From Seriola aureovittata (taxonomy: Eukaryota; Chordata; Actinopteri; Carangiformes; Carangidae), in NCBI RefSeq assembly GCF_021018895.1, contig NC_079375.1:19694492-19758491 (forward strand): a stretch of 64,000 nucleotides of DNA, written 5' to 3'. The position numbers and the translations under genes were made by a program. The notes under the pieces are model-generated. The model worked only from the letters and a program-made list of their open reading frames with translations. It ran no database searches and was not told where the DNA came from. Within the stretch, counting starts at the first letter, position 1. Every line of letters starts with the position of its first letter. This document shows, in pieces, positions 1-46,833 of the stretch.

Positions 1-2243
1 ATCGGAGCGGGCGAACTTCTTCTCGCAGTCAGGCCAGGTGCATGGGAATGGCCTCTCACCTGCAGCATGGACACAGAAGAGAGCAGGGTTAACCAGTAAG
101 CACCATGTCATTGACCGCTTACAATACAACAAGTTTACGTTACAAGCATGCAAAAGATTTGTTTAATGACTAAAAACATGTTAGAAGCAGTAACAGGAGA
201 CTTGATTAGTGCAAAGCAGTGTTGCTCACCATTTGGCCTATAAAATGTCAGAAGATATGTATAAATCCAAGGTGACATCTTGTTTTGTCTGACCAACAGC
301 GCTAAACTGCAAAATATTTGCTTTCTATTACATAACACAAAGAAATACAGTAAATCCTCGCAACTAAGATGGAAACCAGGGAACTTTTAGCTAGTTTGGC
401 TTTGAAAATGGCCAAACGACTGATTATCAAAATAGCTGTCGATTAATTCTACACTGACCAACTGATCGATTAATTTAAATTGAATCTCTTCAGCTCCAAG
501 ATGTGCAATTTATGTATATGTAACAGCTGGGTAGCTGGATTCATACTTCAAAGAATAGTTTGAATAAATACATAGATTGTGACATGAATCCACAGCCTGC
601 ATTTTTTTTTTTATGGAATATGGTGGAGACAAAAAATATTAATCTCTACATAGTTAAATACGTGACAAAACATTTCTAGGATTTAGATTCTCCAGATAAG
701 TCTTCATAATCTACTAGTAGCCTTAATCTCTTGCAGGCAACACGAGTCAAACCCCCGATAAGCGAGTAGGATGCTCGGTGCCATTTTCAAGATCACAAAG
801 CCAAGCCACGTTGTTGTTGTAGGACTCTTTGAGGGCGTTCCCACCACAGTTCCTTTGAGCCGCTTCCTGCCCTTAATCCGTTTGCGCCTGCTCAGTGACC
901 CCGAACACACCGATTCCCCTCATTTTGCGAAATAAAAAAAATAAATCACATGAACATTTACTACGTGCCACAGAGCTCTGCTATCATTCTCTCTGGCCTG
1001 TTTCCAACTAAATCTAGCTTTTAACATCGTGCCAACACACGATTGCGATCTAAAGTAACAAAACGGATTGTTAAGTGATTTGAAACAACATATTCTGCCA
1101 TATTGCCTCAGCAAACACCCAAAAACTAATGAAAAGGTGTAGTATGTCACATTCAGGGCTGACGCATCCACTATCGGACGCGCCTCCCTCTACAGCTCTC
1201 CGTCATACGGTTTATTAAAAATGCTGCAGATAAAGCCCATGTGAGCTCATCAGCAGACCCCCACGAAGAGGATGTGATGCCCACAAAAAAAACGAGGAGC
1301 CAAACATCGAGCACTTGCTGCCACCATCAACAGGAGAGGCTGTGTCCGACAATGAACTCACTGCCCCCGACGTTAAGGTTTCGTCTTACGTTCATTTCAT
1401 ATGCAAATCCAATCGGGAGGAAGACCTTCGTCACCGGTTTTAACGTCCAGCCCAGTTCTTTTGTTAGTTTACTTCTTTGTCAGAGACTCTGAAGGGGAGT
1501 CTTTCTGTCCGTCCCTCTTTGTTTGGCCACGTTATTTAACCAAGTTGGAGGTAAATGAGGAAAAAACAGCCACCACCATGCTGCTATGAACTAATCCCAT
1601 TGAGTACAACATAGCTTCCCACATTAGCTGATATAATGGTCATAACAATACGGGTGTGAATGTCACCGACAAAGCAGAAGTTGAGGACAAAGTTTATATT
1701 CAGGTGTTAGCTACACAACGTGTGAGCTTTTGTTGTCTCCATACCTGTGTGTGTCCGGATGTGTGCCTTCAGGTGGGACGATTTCCCGTAAACTCTGTCG
1801 CATCCGTCAAAAGTGCACTGATGTCGCTTCACCGGGGACCGCGGGGCCCCCACGCCTCCTCCTCCCCCCCTCAGCTGCTGCTGCTGTCCGGGGATCGGGG
1901 TGGCGGAGGGGGTCATGGTAGGAGTGGTTGGGTCGGACAACGTGGTGTAACCGCTCTCTCCACATGATGAGTTACTGTTCTCCGAGTAGGCCGACATGGG
2001 GCGGAACTTACCGTGCAGGTCGGTGAGGATACCGGCCACCGCCAACATGTTCGCCCCCTCCAGCCCCAGAGTCTCCCGCACTTCCCTATCCTCTCTCGAC
2101 CCGTCGGGCTCCCCAGGGAGCAGGCCCACCATGGCCGGCTGGCTGGCGGGGACGACCGGGGTGGGTCTATGCAGGACAGGACCGCTAGATATCGATACCA
2201 GACACTCGGCAGCGAAATAATCAGACGAAGCAGTCAACGACAT
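1..2243 (-). CDS. BTEB-group Kruppel-like zinc-finger factor, 5' part
   Basis: Partial gene read leftwards: coding exon 1 is 2243-1745 and exon 2 starts at 59 and leaves the window. Residue 1 is the ATG at 2243. The N-terminus has FAAECLVSIS, the Sin3-interaction-type motif of KLF9/13/14/16, then a GILTDLHGKFRP segment, a Ser/Thr/Pro-rich stretch, a QQQQ run and a Gly run. The first C2H2 finger (CTFDGC...YGKSSHLKAHIRTHTG) spans the intron: the last G of exon 1 joins GT of exon 2 to give the linker Gly, followed by ERPFPCTWPDCEKKFARSD of finger 2. Fingers of this family bind GC/CACCC boxes in the nucleus, and BTEB members usually repress through Sin3A. The linker resembles KLF9 (PFPCTWPDC), the N-terminus is nearer KLF13/14, and KRHQC resembles KLF14, so I do not assign a symbol. 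Family assignment is firm; the paralogue is open. It is divergent from the lipid-carrier gene to its right. Confidence 0.9.
60..1744 (-). other. Intron 1 of the KLF gene
   Basis: The donor GT lies at 1744-1743 and the acceptor AG at 61-60, both on the minus strand. The intron is AT-rich. Around 395-490 it carries a degraded copy of a dispersed teleost repeat with ATCGATTAAT-like blocks, related to segments near 10750-11050 and 63715-63790. I see no other gene in it; the short open frames inside are not supported by splice signals or family motifs. Confidence 0.7.
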
Positions 2244-3892
2244 CGTTATCTGCTTTGCTTTGTTGGCTTTAGCTAGAAAAAAAATAACGAAAAAAAATCC
2301 GCCAGGAGGGGCTAACGGTAGTCTGATCCCGACCTCGTTTTCATCAAACTCGTCGAACTAACCGTTCCCAGTTGAGCCTTGAAACCGCCATACAGCGTGT
2401 CAGTAGTTTGAGAATTACTAAGTAAGTCAAAGAAAAGGCACAAAAATCTATAATAATGTACTAAAACCGTGTTAATACCTCCGGACCAACATGCGTGCAC
2501 CTCTCAGTCTGACGGTTCATTGTGTCTGAGCCTCAGAGTAGCCGGTCAAACCTACGCCCCCCCAGGATGCATTCAGGGACTATCAGTGAAAATGTTTTGG
2601 AGGGTGTTTATCCGTTTGAATCTCTGTAAAGGCCAAATCAATGCTTTTATTTTGTCGTTACTGTAACTGCAGTATCGATTTGCTAAGTGATACATTTAAC
2701 TTAATGCCCTAAAGCAAGTCACAAATCGCACTATCAAGCACAAATGGAAAAATCTGTCACCTAGTTGTGCTATTTAAGTGTATTTTTCACATTACCTCCA
2801 AACTGCAAGGATAATTATTTTATATTTTGGCATTCTAAAATATATTTGCCATAATTAATGTAACAAACTAACCTACCACTACTATCTGAAGACCTGAAAG
2901 TTTGGGTGAAAGCGGGTTAACGGTATTTTTCAAATGGAGTTCTTAAATACTACTTTTCCAAGTGTTTGAATGCAGCGTCACTCCGCGGTACGCGCTATCT
3001 GACGTCGGAAGCTCGGGCGTGGACCGCGGCGGGTGCATCGTGGAAAGTAGGTGGCAGGCAGCTTGGGTAATGATGGGGGGAAGGAGATTGTGATGAAAGG
3101 CTTGTTGGATAATTTAACTTGAGCCCAGTCAAACGCTGGAGAATGTGGCTGAGTGGTGGAGGGCTTTTCAGTTCAGTGGGCCCCACCAAATCTCCACTTT
3201 TTCATTTGTTTTTATCCATAAGACACAGACACTAGATGTTTCGCCCCTCTTTTGCCTACTCTCAACTGTACTTGTTTGTCTTCAGAAAAGTCTGAATCGG
3301 CCTTTAAGAGGTTAGAACCCATATTGGTTGTGTGGTTTATTGATTATGGTCATATTGACAGTGTGTGTGTGTATCCTCCAAACAAATCTATTTAATTGTA
3401 AGGATGGTATAATAGCATAAACACTTTGGTTGTTATTTCATGCTTTGTTTTGTTGTGCTGTTTTTTGTACTATGTTAAAAGGTGTTCTCATTGTCCACTT
3501 CTTCATAATGCACCTTGCTATATGATCTAACTATGTCTCAGACTGGATATCTGCTGCCTGCCCATCCCCTTTAAACTGTTTAACTTTCCTTCAATAAACA
3601 GAATTTTCTCCCCATATGAGGCTCATGTCTTATGTCTGTCCAAGTCAATGAGAGTATAGGAAAACCTCATTTTTTTATGAGGCCCTGTGCAGTGTCAAGT
3701 GATTGGCTCAGTGGATGTTTGTAGCTCCAGTCTGGAAGGTATTTCCTGATTGGTTGCTGTGAGCAGTATGGGTCACTGTGGAAGCCCACGTACAAGTGTG
3801 GTCATTCAGTGGCTGTGAACAGTGCTTGGTTTTCATCTCACTTACATGTGGAGGCTCGGAGGCAGCCAGACCTGCTGTGACTTGGGGTTGCT
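2244..3892. other. Divergent intergenic region between the KLF and LLTP genes
   Basis: About 1.65 kb separates the KLF start codon from the lipid-carrier start codon, so both promoters and 5' untranslated exons should lie here. I see no convincing TATA box placed relative to either start, and no conserved coding signal. A GC-richer patch with CCGCGG and GACGTC lies at about 2978-3050. An AATAAA-containing stretch lies at 3593-3602. No transposon was recognised. Confidence 0.5.
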
Positions 3893-37513
<33,621 letters not shown>

Positions 37514-37979
37514 AGGAAGGACGAGCTTTTGAAAAGCAGAGATGTGTGATGTACGACCCTGTTAGCTGCTAAAACAGACACATTTACACTCTCATACCAC
37601 TGGTTGTACTACATTAATTATATGCATACATTTTTTATTATATTTTGTACCCTATTGTATAGTAATACAATATTATACCTCTGGTAATGTACACTTTGTT
37701 TTGCAGTAATGTGAATGTGGACATACTAACTATAGCAAGTATTAATTATTATTATGAATCACAAGGCCTCTGTTTTGTATTTTCTGTGGTCTGTAGTGCA
37801 AACACTGAAGATATTTGTGACTGACTTTAGTGCAACCACAGTAACTAATCCTCACAACCAAACTTTGACCATAAAGAGATCAACAAATATTTTTATACAG
37901 TTTGATTAAGTGCATTTATTACATTGTTGTACACTACGTATGTGAAATATGTTTGTTTGTATTTCTCTTCATCGCTCAG
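37514..37979. other. Convergent 3' ends between the LLTP and atp6v0d2 genes
   Basis: Only 466 bases separate the two stop codons, so the 3' untranslated regions must share or nearly share this AT-rich interval. I see no AATAAA on the plus strand here, only weaker variants such as ATAAA. The minus strand has AATAAA near 37920-37915. Confidence 0.6.
37915..37920 (-). terminator. Polyadenylation signal AATAAA for atp6v0d2
   Basis: TTTATT on the plus strand reads AATAAA on the minus strand, about 60 bases beyond the atp6v0d2 stop codon at 37980. The spacing allows a short 3' untranslated region. It is the first canonical signal after the stop. Confidence 0.55.
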
Positions 37980-40900
37980 TTAATTTGTTCCCTGGAAGAT
38001 GGGTATGTAGTTGTGTATCTTGGACTTCTGTCTCTGTGTGACACACTCAGCGATCCAGACAATGTTGCGACTCTCCTGCTCCTTCAGTTTGATGTAGGAG
38101 TAAAATACTCCGAAGTGGAACTGCTGCAGGAAAGCAAGTGCGTTGAGCTTCACCTGAGGAAAGAGTTGAAGCCGCTCTGAGAGACAGAAACACAGCTTTA
38201 TATCCATGAAGTTTACAACTGAAAGCAAGTTAAGAATGTGATTTTCCTGTATTAGCAGTAGTCAAGGTTATTGCAGGCCCTTTATTTGATAGCGGGCGTA
38301 GGAGGATACAAACATTTGAGGGGAGAGCTAGAGGCACATGGTGCATACACTCTGTCCCTGGGACAGAAGTCAAGGAAGACTCTCAACGTGAGTTAGGTAA
38401 GACATGAGATTATGTTTAGGTTTAAGTATCCACCACATGTAGGTGAGAGATATGAAATTGCCTTATTTGGGAACATAGCTGGCAAGAGGCGAGCTTGAGC
38501 CAGCCACATGAGAAACTGTGTGTTTATACACACGCCTTAAAGAGACAGCTTATGATTTGGGATGGCATTACACTAGTTGACCTGATAACGTTTGTTAGCC
38601 TGTCTCTTTGGTGTGCATCAACCTGCAATAAATACTTATCTTAACACACTGAGTGTCTCACAAGATTTTCATCACAGTCACTCTCTGATGCAGCGTCTTT
38701 GGTGAAGAAGTAGCGCTGCTCAGGGGGCGTGTTATAACCTCTTGCATTGTACACGCAACAATGGCTGAAGCTCTTGGCAAGGGTATTAAGTTAACAGATG
38801 TTAATGCTAACATTGGCTATGTAGCAAGAGTAAAACTTGCAAATAGCTCTTTTAAATTTATATTACCTCTTGTTCAAAGAATCTGTCCTCCAGAGTCTTA
38901 AGATCTGATCCCGGCTCAGGGTCATCAAAAATGATTTTATAGTCCTGCAGGGAGGTTTAGGTTAAGGTTACTCACATGTCTGACTTGAATTGAGTGCAGC
39001 AACAATAAAAGAGCACTCATTAGGGAATCCTCAGAGATGAGCAGAGACTCACGGGATAACAGTCGGCCACAGCTTTGACCTGCTCGTGGTCCTCTGCCCT
39101 GGCCAGCAGTTGCAGGCCTTCGGGGTAAAGTTTGCCACAGGACGGATACAGAGCACTTCTATCTGCACCACTGAGATCTGTCCCGAAAGAGTTCACCGTG
39201 ATGATGAAGGCCCGCCTGTCTGCCTCAAACTACAGCACACACATGGGGCATTTTCAGCAAAAACAAATCTTTAACTTTATCGGAAACATGATGACTTCAC
39301 GCAGCGGAAACTGTGACAGTACCTCCAGGACAGGACACATGATATCCTTTGTGGCACCATCGATGTTCTTGCAGAAAGAGTGAAAAGACTCTAAATAAGC
39401 CTTTAAAAAAAAACACATAAAAAACTCACTTAAAGGTGGGACCATATATCATGAACCACATAATGCATCTGCTGGCGGGTGAGAACTTTGACCTCCGTCA
39501 CAAATAGCAACTTAAACTTTTAGTACACATTGTAAAATTTGTCTTCAAGGGTTGTCAAACATGACTAATAAAACCCTACACACACACACACACACACACA
39601 CGGTTAGTTATAGTAGTCTGGTCTTAAATCACCCAGTAGTCACCTTATACAATTTGTTTCTCAGGATCTCAGCCTCCATTTCATCCAGGTTGGACTCAGA
39701 TACAGCATCCTGGAAAAACTGAGCTACAAAACAACACAGTGGTCATCAGTTTGATCGGTAGCCTGTATCATATGCTACTTTTTTATTTACAGTAGTAGAA
39801 CTTCAATATGGAAGCCAATTTCTGACAACAAAAGAAAAAAAAACAGGTGAAAAGTTAGAGATGATAAAAATATAAATGGTAATTCAAAATTATGACTAAC
39901 TAAAGGCCTGGTTACACCAGCTGTTCAAGCAGCTTTGCAGAAAATTTCACTGCGAAATCAATTTCAATGGAATAGATACGGTTAGTGGATTTGAACATGT
40001 GGGCAAAGTAAATTTCAGTTCAATTGTAATGAACTCTGACCTGCAAATTCACATGATTTACACAAAGCGGTCTTTTCACTGCTGACCATTGGGAGAACAG
40101 GGTCCAAAACGGAGAAAGCTAGCACAGTTTGTTAGCTGTGTTGCTAACAGAGTTATCATGCTCGTTAGCTCAGAGAACGATTTTCCTATTTCAGTGACTC
40201 TTTACTTAATGAAACGGGGCACAGAGAACAGGATGCCAGGAGGAGAGTGAACAGGACAGAAGAAAGCAAAGGAACTTGGACAGCTTGATACTGACTTGTG
40301 CTAACTCAACTGGCTAGCATGTTTAGCGGTTACCTCGCCATTTACGGTAGTTTACGAACGAGGCCTATTATGTCACCAAAGAAGAACATATTTTGTGAAA
40401 ACACACTGATGAATTCGTGTCACCTTCTAGTGTGACCAGATGTGAAGTCAGAATTATGACATTGAAATTATAATCATAATCATTTTTAATTCTTTCAAAG
40501 CACAAATTGGCTTCCATATTTCCACATCTCCAATCTGTTCCCACTGTAAAATGGTGATGGTTTATCTCCACTGACTCACAACAACTCTGTGACTGAAAGC
40601 GTATTTAATACTTAAATCAATACTTCATATATTTTATCACCTTTGGGAATAAAACTGATCATTTAAAGAGTCTACCTAGCGGTGTGTCCACCAGGATGGC
40701 CGAATACAGTTCAGTTGGGGTGCGAGCGATGCCCACCGCTGCCATTTGGTCGAAAGCTCCCAGTGGGTGACAGCGCGGGAGGAGCTCTGCCACATCTCTC
40801 TGTTTCAGGGCCCCGGTGATCAGCATCACCACATTGTCGATCATGTAGCTGTAGCTATGGCAACACAGAGAACACAGTAAACGGAAGTACCTTTATTTGT

Positions 40901-42178
40901 CTGCGTGGCATTTTCTGTTATGCAGCCCTCTTAATAGAGACACATTTGCTTTCTGATACACCTTTATTTTTAGAGATTATGAAACTGGGAGCATGTTCAG
41001 TTGGTTTAGTGATAATTGTTTTCTCTCAATTTCATGGCCTTGAGTGCTTTTCATCGGCCTCAAGATAATGCTATTCAGAACAGTATAAAAAGGAGCATCA
41101 TCAAAACTGATCTACCTAAACCAGAGAATAGTGGATGGATAGAAAACCACAGGACATAAATAAGTAATGTGCTTATTTGCTTTCTCCTGTGACCTTGGTA
41201 TTATTCATGACGAACCACATGCAGTGTTAAAGCATACGTTATATAGTCGAGGAAGGTGGAGAGCGGAGGCAGGGCGTTGGAGCGCAGGCAGCTGAATTCA
41301 GTCACCAGGTTCTCCCTCAGCTTGTTGTCCACCAGAGACACAGTCAGGTCGTCTTCGGACGAGGACAGCAGTTTACCGTAGTCTGTGCTCTGCAGGTGCA
41401 GCTTCATGTCTGAGGAGAGGAGAGGAAAGGTGGAAGTACCTGAGGGTTTTGTGCTGGACTTCTCTTTTTGTTCTGCTCGACTTATGTTCAGATCACAAGT
41501 AATTCTGCCCTAAAATCTGTTTTTCCACAGCGGCTTCCTGTCAGGTTGCAGTTACAAATCAGGAGGAGATGAATCATAATACACAGTAATACACACATGG
41601 CTATTTTTGACCTTAGATCAACTTGTTAAATAACATACAGCTGATGTCATCAATCATCAGTCAATTATATATACAAACACATGTGGTGTAGAGTATGTTT
41701 TTCAGAAGACTCCTCCCAAAAACGTGAGTCTCTGTGTGGACATAATAAAATGACTGCTGTGTGGGAGTATAAGGTATCTTAAACATATTGAAAACTAACA
41801 TCTCATTGCTCTTTCTCTCTCTCTCAGAAAGGAATGCCTGCCTGGAAAGAAAATTCAGACATGCTCCTTGATAAATGAGATCCATATGAAGAAACTGGGT
41901 AGATAAGGTGCTCCCTGTCAGCACTCAACTTTTGAGACACTCAAACACATATGCACAAGAATCTTGAAAAAGAAAAAAAGGCATAGTTAAAGAGTATTTG
42001 TATATTACATTCCTGGGGAAGTTTAATTCAAATGCATCCAAAGCACAATTTTCTCACCTTCGAGTGTGTCGCACTGGGCCAGATTGTTATAGTCAATCTG
42101 AGTCAGAATTCCAGCCTTCATCCCTCGAACCAGACCCTCCAGATACCCATGATCCACGTTGAAACTGAGCTCTGCCAT
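37980..42178 (-). CDS. atp6v0d2: V-type H+-ATPase V0 subunit d (d2-like)
   Basis: Complete gene of eight coding exons on the minus strand: 42178-42058, 41409-41238, 40854-40676, 39723-39644, 39400-39323, 39229-39053, 38944-38867, 38153-37980. The sum is 1,059 bases, or 352 residues; human d2 has 350. Recognisable blocks in order are [41 protein letters not shown], KCHPLGxF-like [64 protein letters not shown] and NIVWIAECV. Subunit d caps the membrane c-ring on the cytoplasmic side and couples the central stalk (D/F) to proton translocation, acidifying endosomes, lysosomes and related compartments. I choose d2 over d1 from the VDHGY and GALKQ features, the overall divergence, and the agrp2/ripk2 neighbourhood. 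All junctions keep phase. Confidence 0.93.
39578..39600. repeat. (CA)n microsatellite in an atp6v0d2 intron
   Basis: Short CA run just outside the exon spanning 39644-39723. Confidence 0.85.
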
Positions 42179-42774
42179 GATGCCAAATGACTTGTTAAAA
42201 AGCCAGGCTGCTGTTTAAGTGATGTTTAGATGTTTCTCTTTGGGGTTTTTTCTTAAAGCAACTTCTGTATTATTCCCCACTGACTAACATTCATGCAGTT
42301 ATTTTCCCTTCCTCTTTGACACCAAGAAATTCCATAGCTGTCCTAAAAGCGTTTGCTGTCTCACTTCCTGCTCTTGAATATGTCAGTCTGTCTATACAGT
42401 TAAATTGCTTACATTTTTTTAGTGTACCCAGAGTAAGACGTATCTCTTTTCAAAACGCTGCGTGACTGTTATATAAATGAAAGACCATGATGCTCTTTGG
42501 CTGGACATTATGCAGGAGAAAAGGGAATTAAGCTAAATAAACACGCACACAAATCAGCTTCCATCCTCGAGCGCGCACAGTGATTATTTTCAATCAGTCA
42601 GCCTCACACTGTTTGCTAATGTGAGAGTGAATCTGTGTTTAATCAGGCAGCAGAAGACACATCAGATGGTTTGAGGAGGAAGCAGATAACAAGTTTGCCA
42701 TGTTCCTATCAGACCTCCATATCATACCTTTCCACATATCCTCCTCGCCACATGCATGTTTTTCATTTAAACTT

Positions 42775-43130
42775 CCCATATTTTGAAGTTTAAAATTTAT
42801 AGATATATTTATAGATATATTTGTGATTTACTTTTACATTTCTCTCTCACGCTTCTATCTCTCTGGAGCTCTAGCAAGAAGAAGGCGTTTGGTGTTGTTG
42901 GTCACTGAGCCTCTCTTCTGATTGGCTGACTGTTTTCTGAGTGACACCAGGTCATGAAAACCACAGGTAACAGTTCGTAGTCTACTGTAGCCTCATTTTA
43001 AGGCACAGTTACAGGCTGTTTACATTTCCCCGTGGACTGAGCGCGTTGATACTTTCAGTCTTTATATAGAACCTAGATCTGCTTTACATTCTCAAAACAC
43101 ATGGAAATCTCACCGTCTACAATATGTGTT
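42775..43130. mobile_element. MITE copy 2, inverted and diverged
   Basis: Read on the plus strand it matches the reverse complement of the copy at 12026-12512: CCCATATTTT start, then CTCTTCTGATTGGCTGACTG, then GATACTTTCAGTCTTTATAT, then CTACAATATG. It is shorter and the outer repeats are eroded, so it is probably older. Confidence 0.65.
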
Positions 43131-44429
43131 CAGCCCCATGAACTTTGATGCAGCTCCTTCATGTTCATTGCTTTAGAGGACATACTGTAACTGCGCAATG
43201 CAAAATAAACACACATGTGATGATGATTTATGAAATGGATTATCGATCAAATGGTAGCAGCTCATCAGATGTGACTCTCTGCACCTTCCATTAGAAGAGG
43301 AGCAGACAGTGTTCCAGACAAGGTAATACACCAATTGCAACGCAGATTATCTGGATAAGATTTAAGAGATGCAAAACTTGGAATTCACTCAGGCTGCATC
43401 AACATGTGTCTATGCATGTTTCTTTTGGATACACACTTGGCCCCCCTCCACATGTGCTTAATGTTCATCATCTCTCTGCTTTCCACAAAATCATCCCGGA
43501 AATACAAAGCAGGTTTAGTCCCTGTTTATCCTCTAGATAGCTGCCAGCAAACCTTTTCAAAATAACTACTTCTTCTCTTGTTTTGTTTTGATCCTGTGTC
43601 TCATATTTCCCAAATGAAGCAGGGTTTCCTTCCATAAATCCACATATTAGTAATGCTACATTTAAGTGTTTAACCCGTGTGTGGCAGACAGGGTAAAATG
43701 ACCCATCACTATGGTTACCAGCAGAGGAAAACCTTTTTTCAATTTGAAATTTGATGACTTTTCCCCAACATTAGAAAAACTAACACACCGCATAAGCTCC
43801 CTCTCCCATAATACTACATATATTTCATTTTTACTGTTCTTTTTTTTGGTGACAAGATTGATCTTGACAAAAGTGAAATACTATCCCTTTAATGAGTTTC
43901 CCCTTAGGTGGTCACCCAGTGGGCTCACATACCTAGAGATTATTGGACAAGGATTATGTAATTTATGTAAACTCAACCAGTTGAGTTTGTTGCAGAGTGG
44001 AGGGTGACTTGTATAAGTGGATGAGCCTCCTTCTTATTTCATTAGGCTAAATTAATAATTTTTTATTTCTCCACTGGATAAAACTGATCAGATAAATCCC
44101 CAAATTACCCTTGATTATTGAAAAGAAGGATTGTCAGAGGGGTTATTACTGTTATGTTATAGTATTGTTTGGCAGCACAAGCTAGATTCTTGGTTCATTT
44201 GCTCCCCAACCTAAATGTCAGAGATGAGTGAGAACTGTTTGATATTTTATATAAAGGTGATAGTCAATCAGAACTATTAACCCTTTCATTGTTCACCTTT
44301 TTTTAAATACTTACATTTAAGAAATTTTATAAGGGTTAACCTTGGAGAACAGTGAAAACACACACACTGAACATCTTTTTCAGGACGGTCAAACAACGGT
44401 TCTAACGTCTTTCAACTTTCTCTAAGGTT

Positions 44430-44720
44430 TTTGAAGACGTGTTACCTTTTCCATCCTCCCACCACACGTCCATGAACGTTCCTCCTGTCAATCACCTGTT
44501 TTCACTTGTAATCACCTATAGCTTCCCCTCCCACTCACACACCTGTTCCCAGTCGCCTCAATATCCCAGTCACTATTCAAACCAACCTACCTCGCTCTTC
44601 GTAGGATCATCGGTTTTTGTTTTTGTTCACAGTACCTAGTGTTTGCTTTGAGTTTTTTTTTCCCCCCTTGTTTTGCTGGACTTTGGATGTCTGCCTTTGG
44701 AGGCCTCCGATTCTGCCCCC
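44430..44720. repeat. Candidate dispersed repeat
   Basis: TCAATCACCTGTTTTCACTT and CACACACCTGTTCCC, followed by a T-rich tract and GGACTTTGGATGTCTGCCTT, resemble the C/T-rich ends of a repeat family that also appears near 55800-55990 and 58130-58345. Boundaries are uncertain. Confidence 0.35.
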
Positions 44721-45224
44721 TGTCTGTCTGTATTTAGGTTTTCTCTTTGCCTGTGCTGTTTCTAGCAAACTACAAGGTTTTGGCAGGGATCTGTGATGCT
44801 TTATCCAGAATTCATGGAGTTACTTTCCCAGGATCCCGATGCCTTTTGGGCAACCGTTCAAAATATTTGTGGCTCTCAGAAGTGAACAATTGCATACCTC
44901 TGGAAAAGATAACTTGCTCACTGAGGACTTAGATAAATCTTTTAAAATATAGCAGCCTTTTATCAACTACATGGAAAATCTCCCATCTCACATGATTGAG
45001 TGATTGCTGGCATGGTCTCTCTATTGTGGTTAAAGCTGTGTCTTATTTTATTGTCAATTTATTTTTGTAATACAGTTTTCTTCTGTCTCAGTAGCTGTGC
45101 AGTTTGTACACTAAATGAAAAACCAAAACAAAAGCTACAAAGGGAGATTAAAAATAGATTAATTTAACTCCCATTTTAGAAAAAAAATGTGTTTCTCACT
45201 TTTTCAAGTATTCTATGTTTTGAT

Positions 45225-45575
45225 AATCGTGAGTCAAGACCTGCAAGAGGTGTAAGAGGTTGGAAACTGGTAGGTGGAATATTTAAGATATGGGTGGTCT
45301 GTGACGGAGAAAAACCAGGGGATGTGGTTTGTGCTTGGTGTGACAGATGGACTAAAGGTCACACTATCATGTGTGACAATTTCTTCACCTCTGATGAACC
45401 TCTTTTTAGAGGAATACCTCCCTGGCTGGCACCTTTTGTAGACTACAACCACAACAGGGGAGGCGTGGACAGCCTACAGCTGCAGGAGGACGACTGTCCA
45501 CTGTGGTCGTCTTCCATAGCATTGCATAGGAGATACCAATTCTGCAAAAAAATACCACATGCTGCACACGAGTGA
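45225..45575 (+). pseudogene. Degraded piggyBac-like transposase fragment
   Basis: An open stretch contains IWVVCDG, then GHTIMCDNFFTS, then DYNHNRGGVDSL. These are signature blocks of piggyBac-family transposases in the right order, but the sequence between them is mostly lost, the start is missing and the end drifts into unrelated residues. It is a relic, not a working gene. Confidence 0.65.
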
Positions 45576-46759
45576 AATGACATCTGTTTTTTGTATGTGT
45601 TTTGTTTCTTATTTTATTCTTATTTATTGTTGTTTTTTTAAGGTTCAAAATGGGGAAAGTATTTTACAGTTGAATTCCTTATCGTACAGTGTATAATACA
45701 TATCACAGTTGCCACTGTTTCCTTCAATGAAATACATTCAAAACTACTTTTCTGCTACATACCTCTTACAAAAAAATGAATGTTTACACCCATGCAGGAC
45801 CTTTAGCAATAACAATAAAGCTCTACACTGGTTAAATGCAGTCTCTCTGCAACTATTCAAAGTGTATCATGAATGACAGGTTATTTGTTCATGGGGGTTT
45901 AAAATTCAATTAAGCTGCTTTATTTGAGGGGTTTAGTGAAGGCGGGTGATTTTCAACCCTTGGGACAAGGCGAGTACAGTTTAGACTGCAAACGGATTTA
46001 GGAGATTTCCACTTAAAAACAAATATGTAAGGAAAAGAACAAAACAAGCATGATATAGGCTTACAGTGTATTTATTCTATAGCAAAAATATAAACTAACT
46101 TTACTCATAAATCCACACATTAATAATTGGTAATTCCTCATTTGGAATCCCAGATCATCTCTTCTCCAAGGAATGGTTTACAAAGGAACAGAAATCTGTT
46201 TGTTTTGGGGTTTTTTTTTAACCGTTAATGTTCCAATGTAAATCCATTTATTAGCGTCCAAACACGTTTAACATGACAGGAGAAGCAGAAATGAAAGATA
46301 TTCAAAAGCAGCAATAGTGCGGAAAATACCGGAGGAACAACACACAGTTAACATGTCATTGTATACATACATGAAAAGCAGATGTCACTCATCCTTTTGT
46401 TATACTGACATACTTTATGTTGTGTATTTGGATATTCTGGAAACACTTCTGTGGGTACTTTCTTTTTCACATTCATGTATCGGATGACTGAGGACAAAAA
46501 AGCACTGTCTGTCATCACATGGCTTCATTCTCTCATTCACATCTGTCCTTCCTTCACAGAAGTGTGGAAACCATTGACAATGGAAAGAAATTTCACTTTT
46601 CACCCCAGACTGGTTCATGGTTTTCCAAATACTTCTATTTCACACTGAACTGAGACAATGTTCTCTCAACTACACCTACGCTGTAAAAGGCCAGAGATCA
46701 GCATGTGTGAATGCTGCTGTGTGTATATGCTTATCACTGTATTTATCCAGGTGCCGGGG

Positions 46760-46784
46760 TGTGTTTGTGTGTGTGCGTGCGTGC

Positions 46785-46819
<35 letters not shown>

Positions 46820-46828
46820 TGTGTGTGC
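46760..46828. repeat. (GT)n microsatellite in the agrp2 3' untranslated region
   Basis: On the agrp2 strand this is a CA run beginning only about six bases after the stop codon at 46834, so it lies in the transcript's 3' untranslated region. Confidence 0.85.
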
Positions 46829-46833
46829 TCCAT

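Larger units (their letters stand above)
42179..46833. other. Intergenic region between atp6v0d2 and agrp2
   Basis: This 4.6 kb stretch contains no gene I can support. It holds a second, inverted copy of a MITE (about 42775-43130), a possible dispersed repeat (about 44430-44720) and a degraded piggyBac-like fragment (about 45225-45575). The atp6v0d2 promoter should be near 42200-42400, but no TATA box stands out. Confidence 0.6.
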
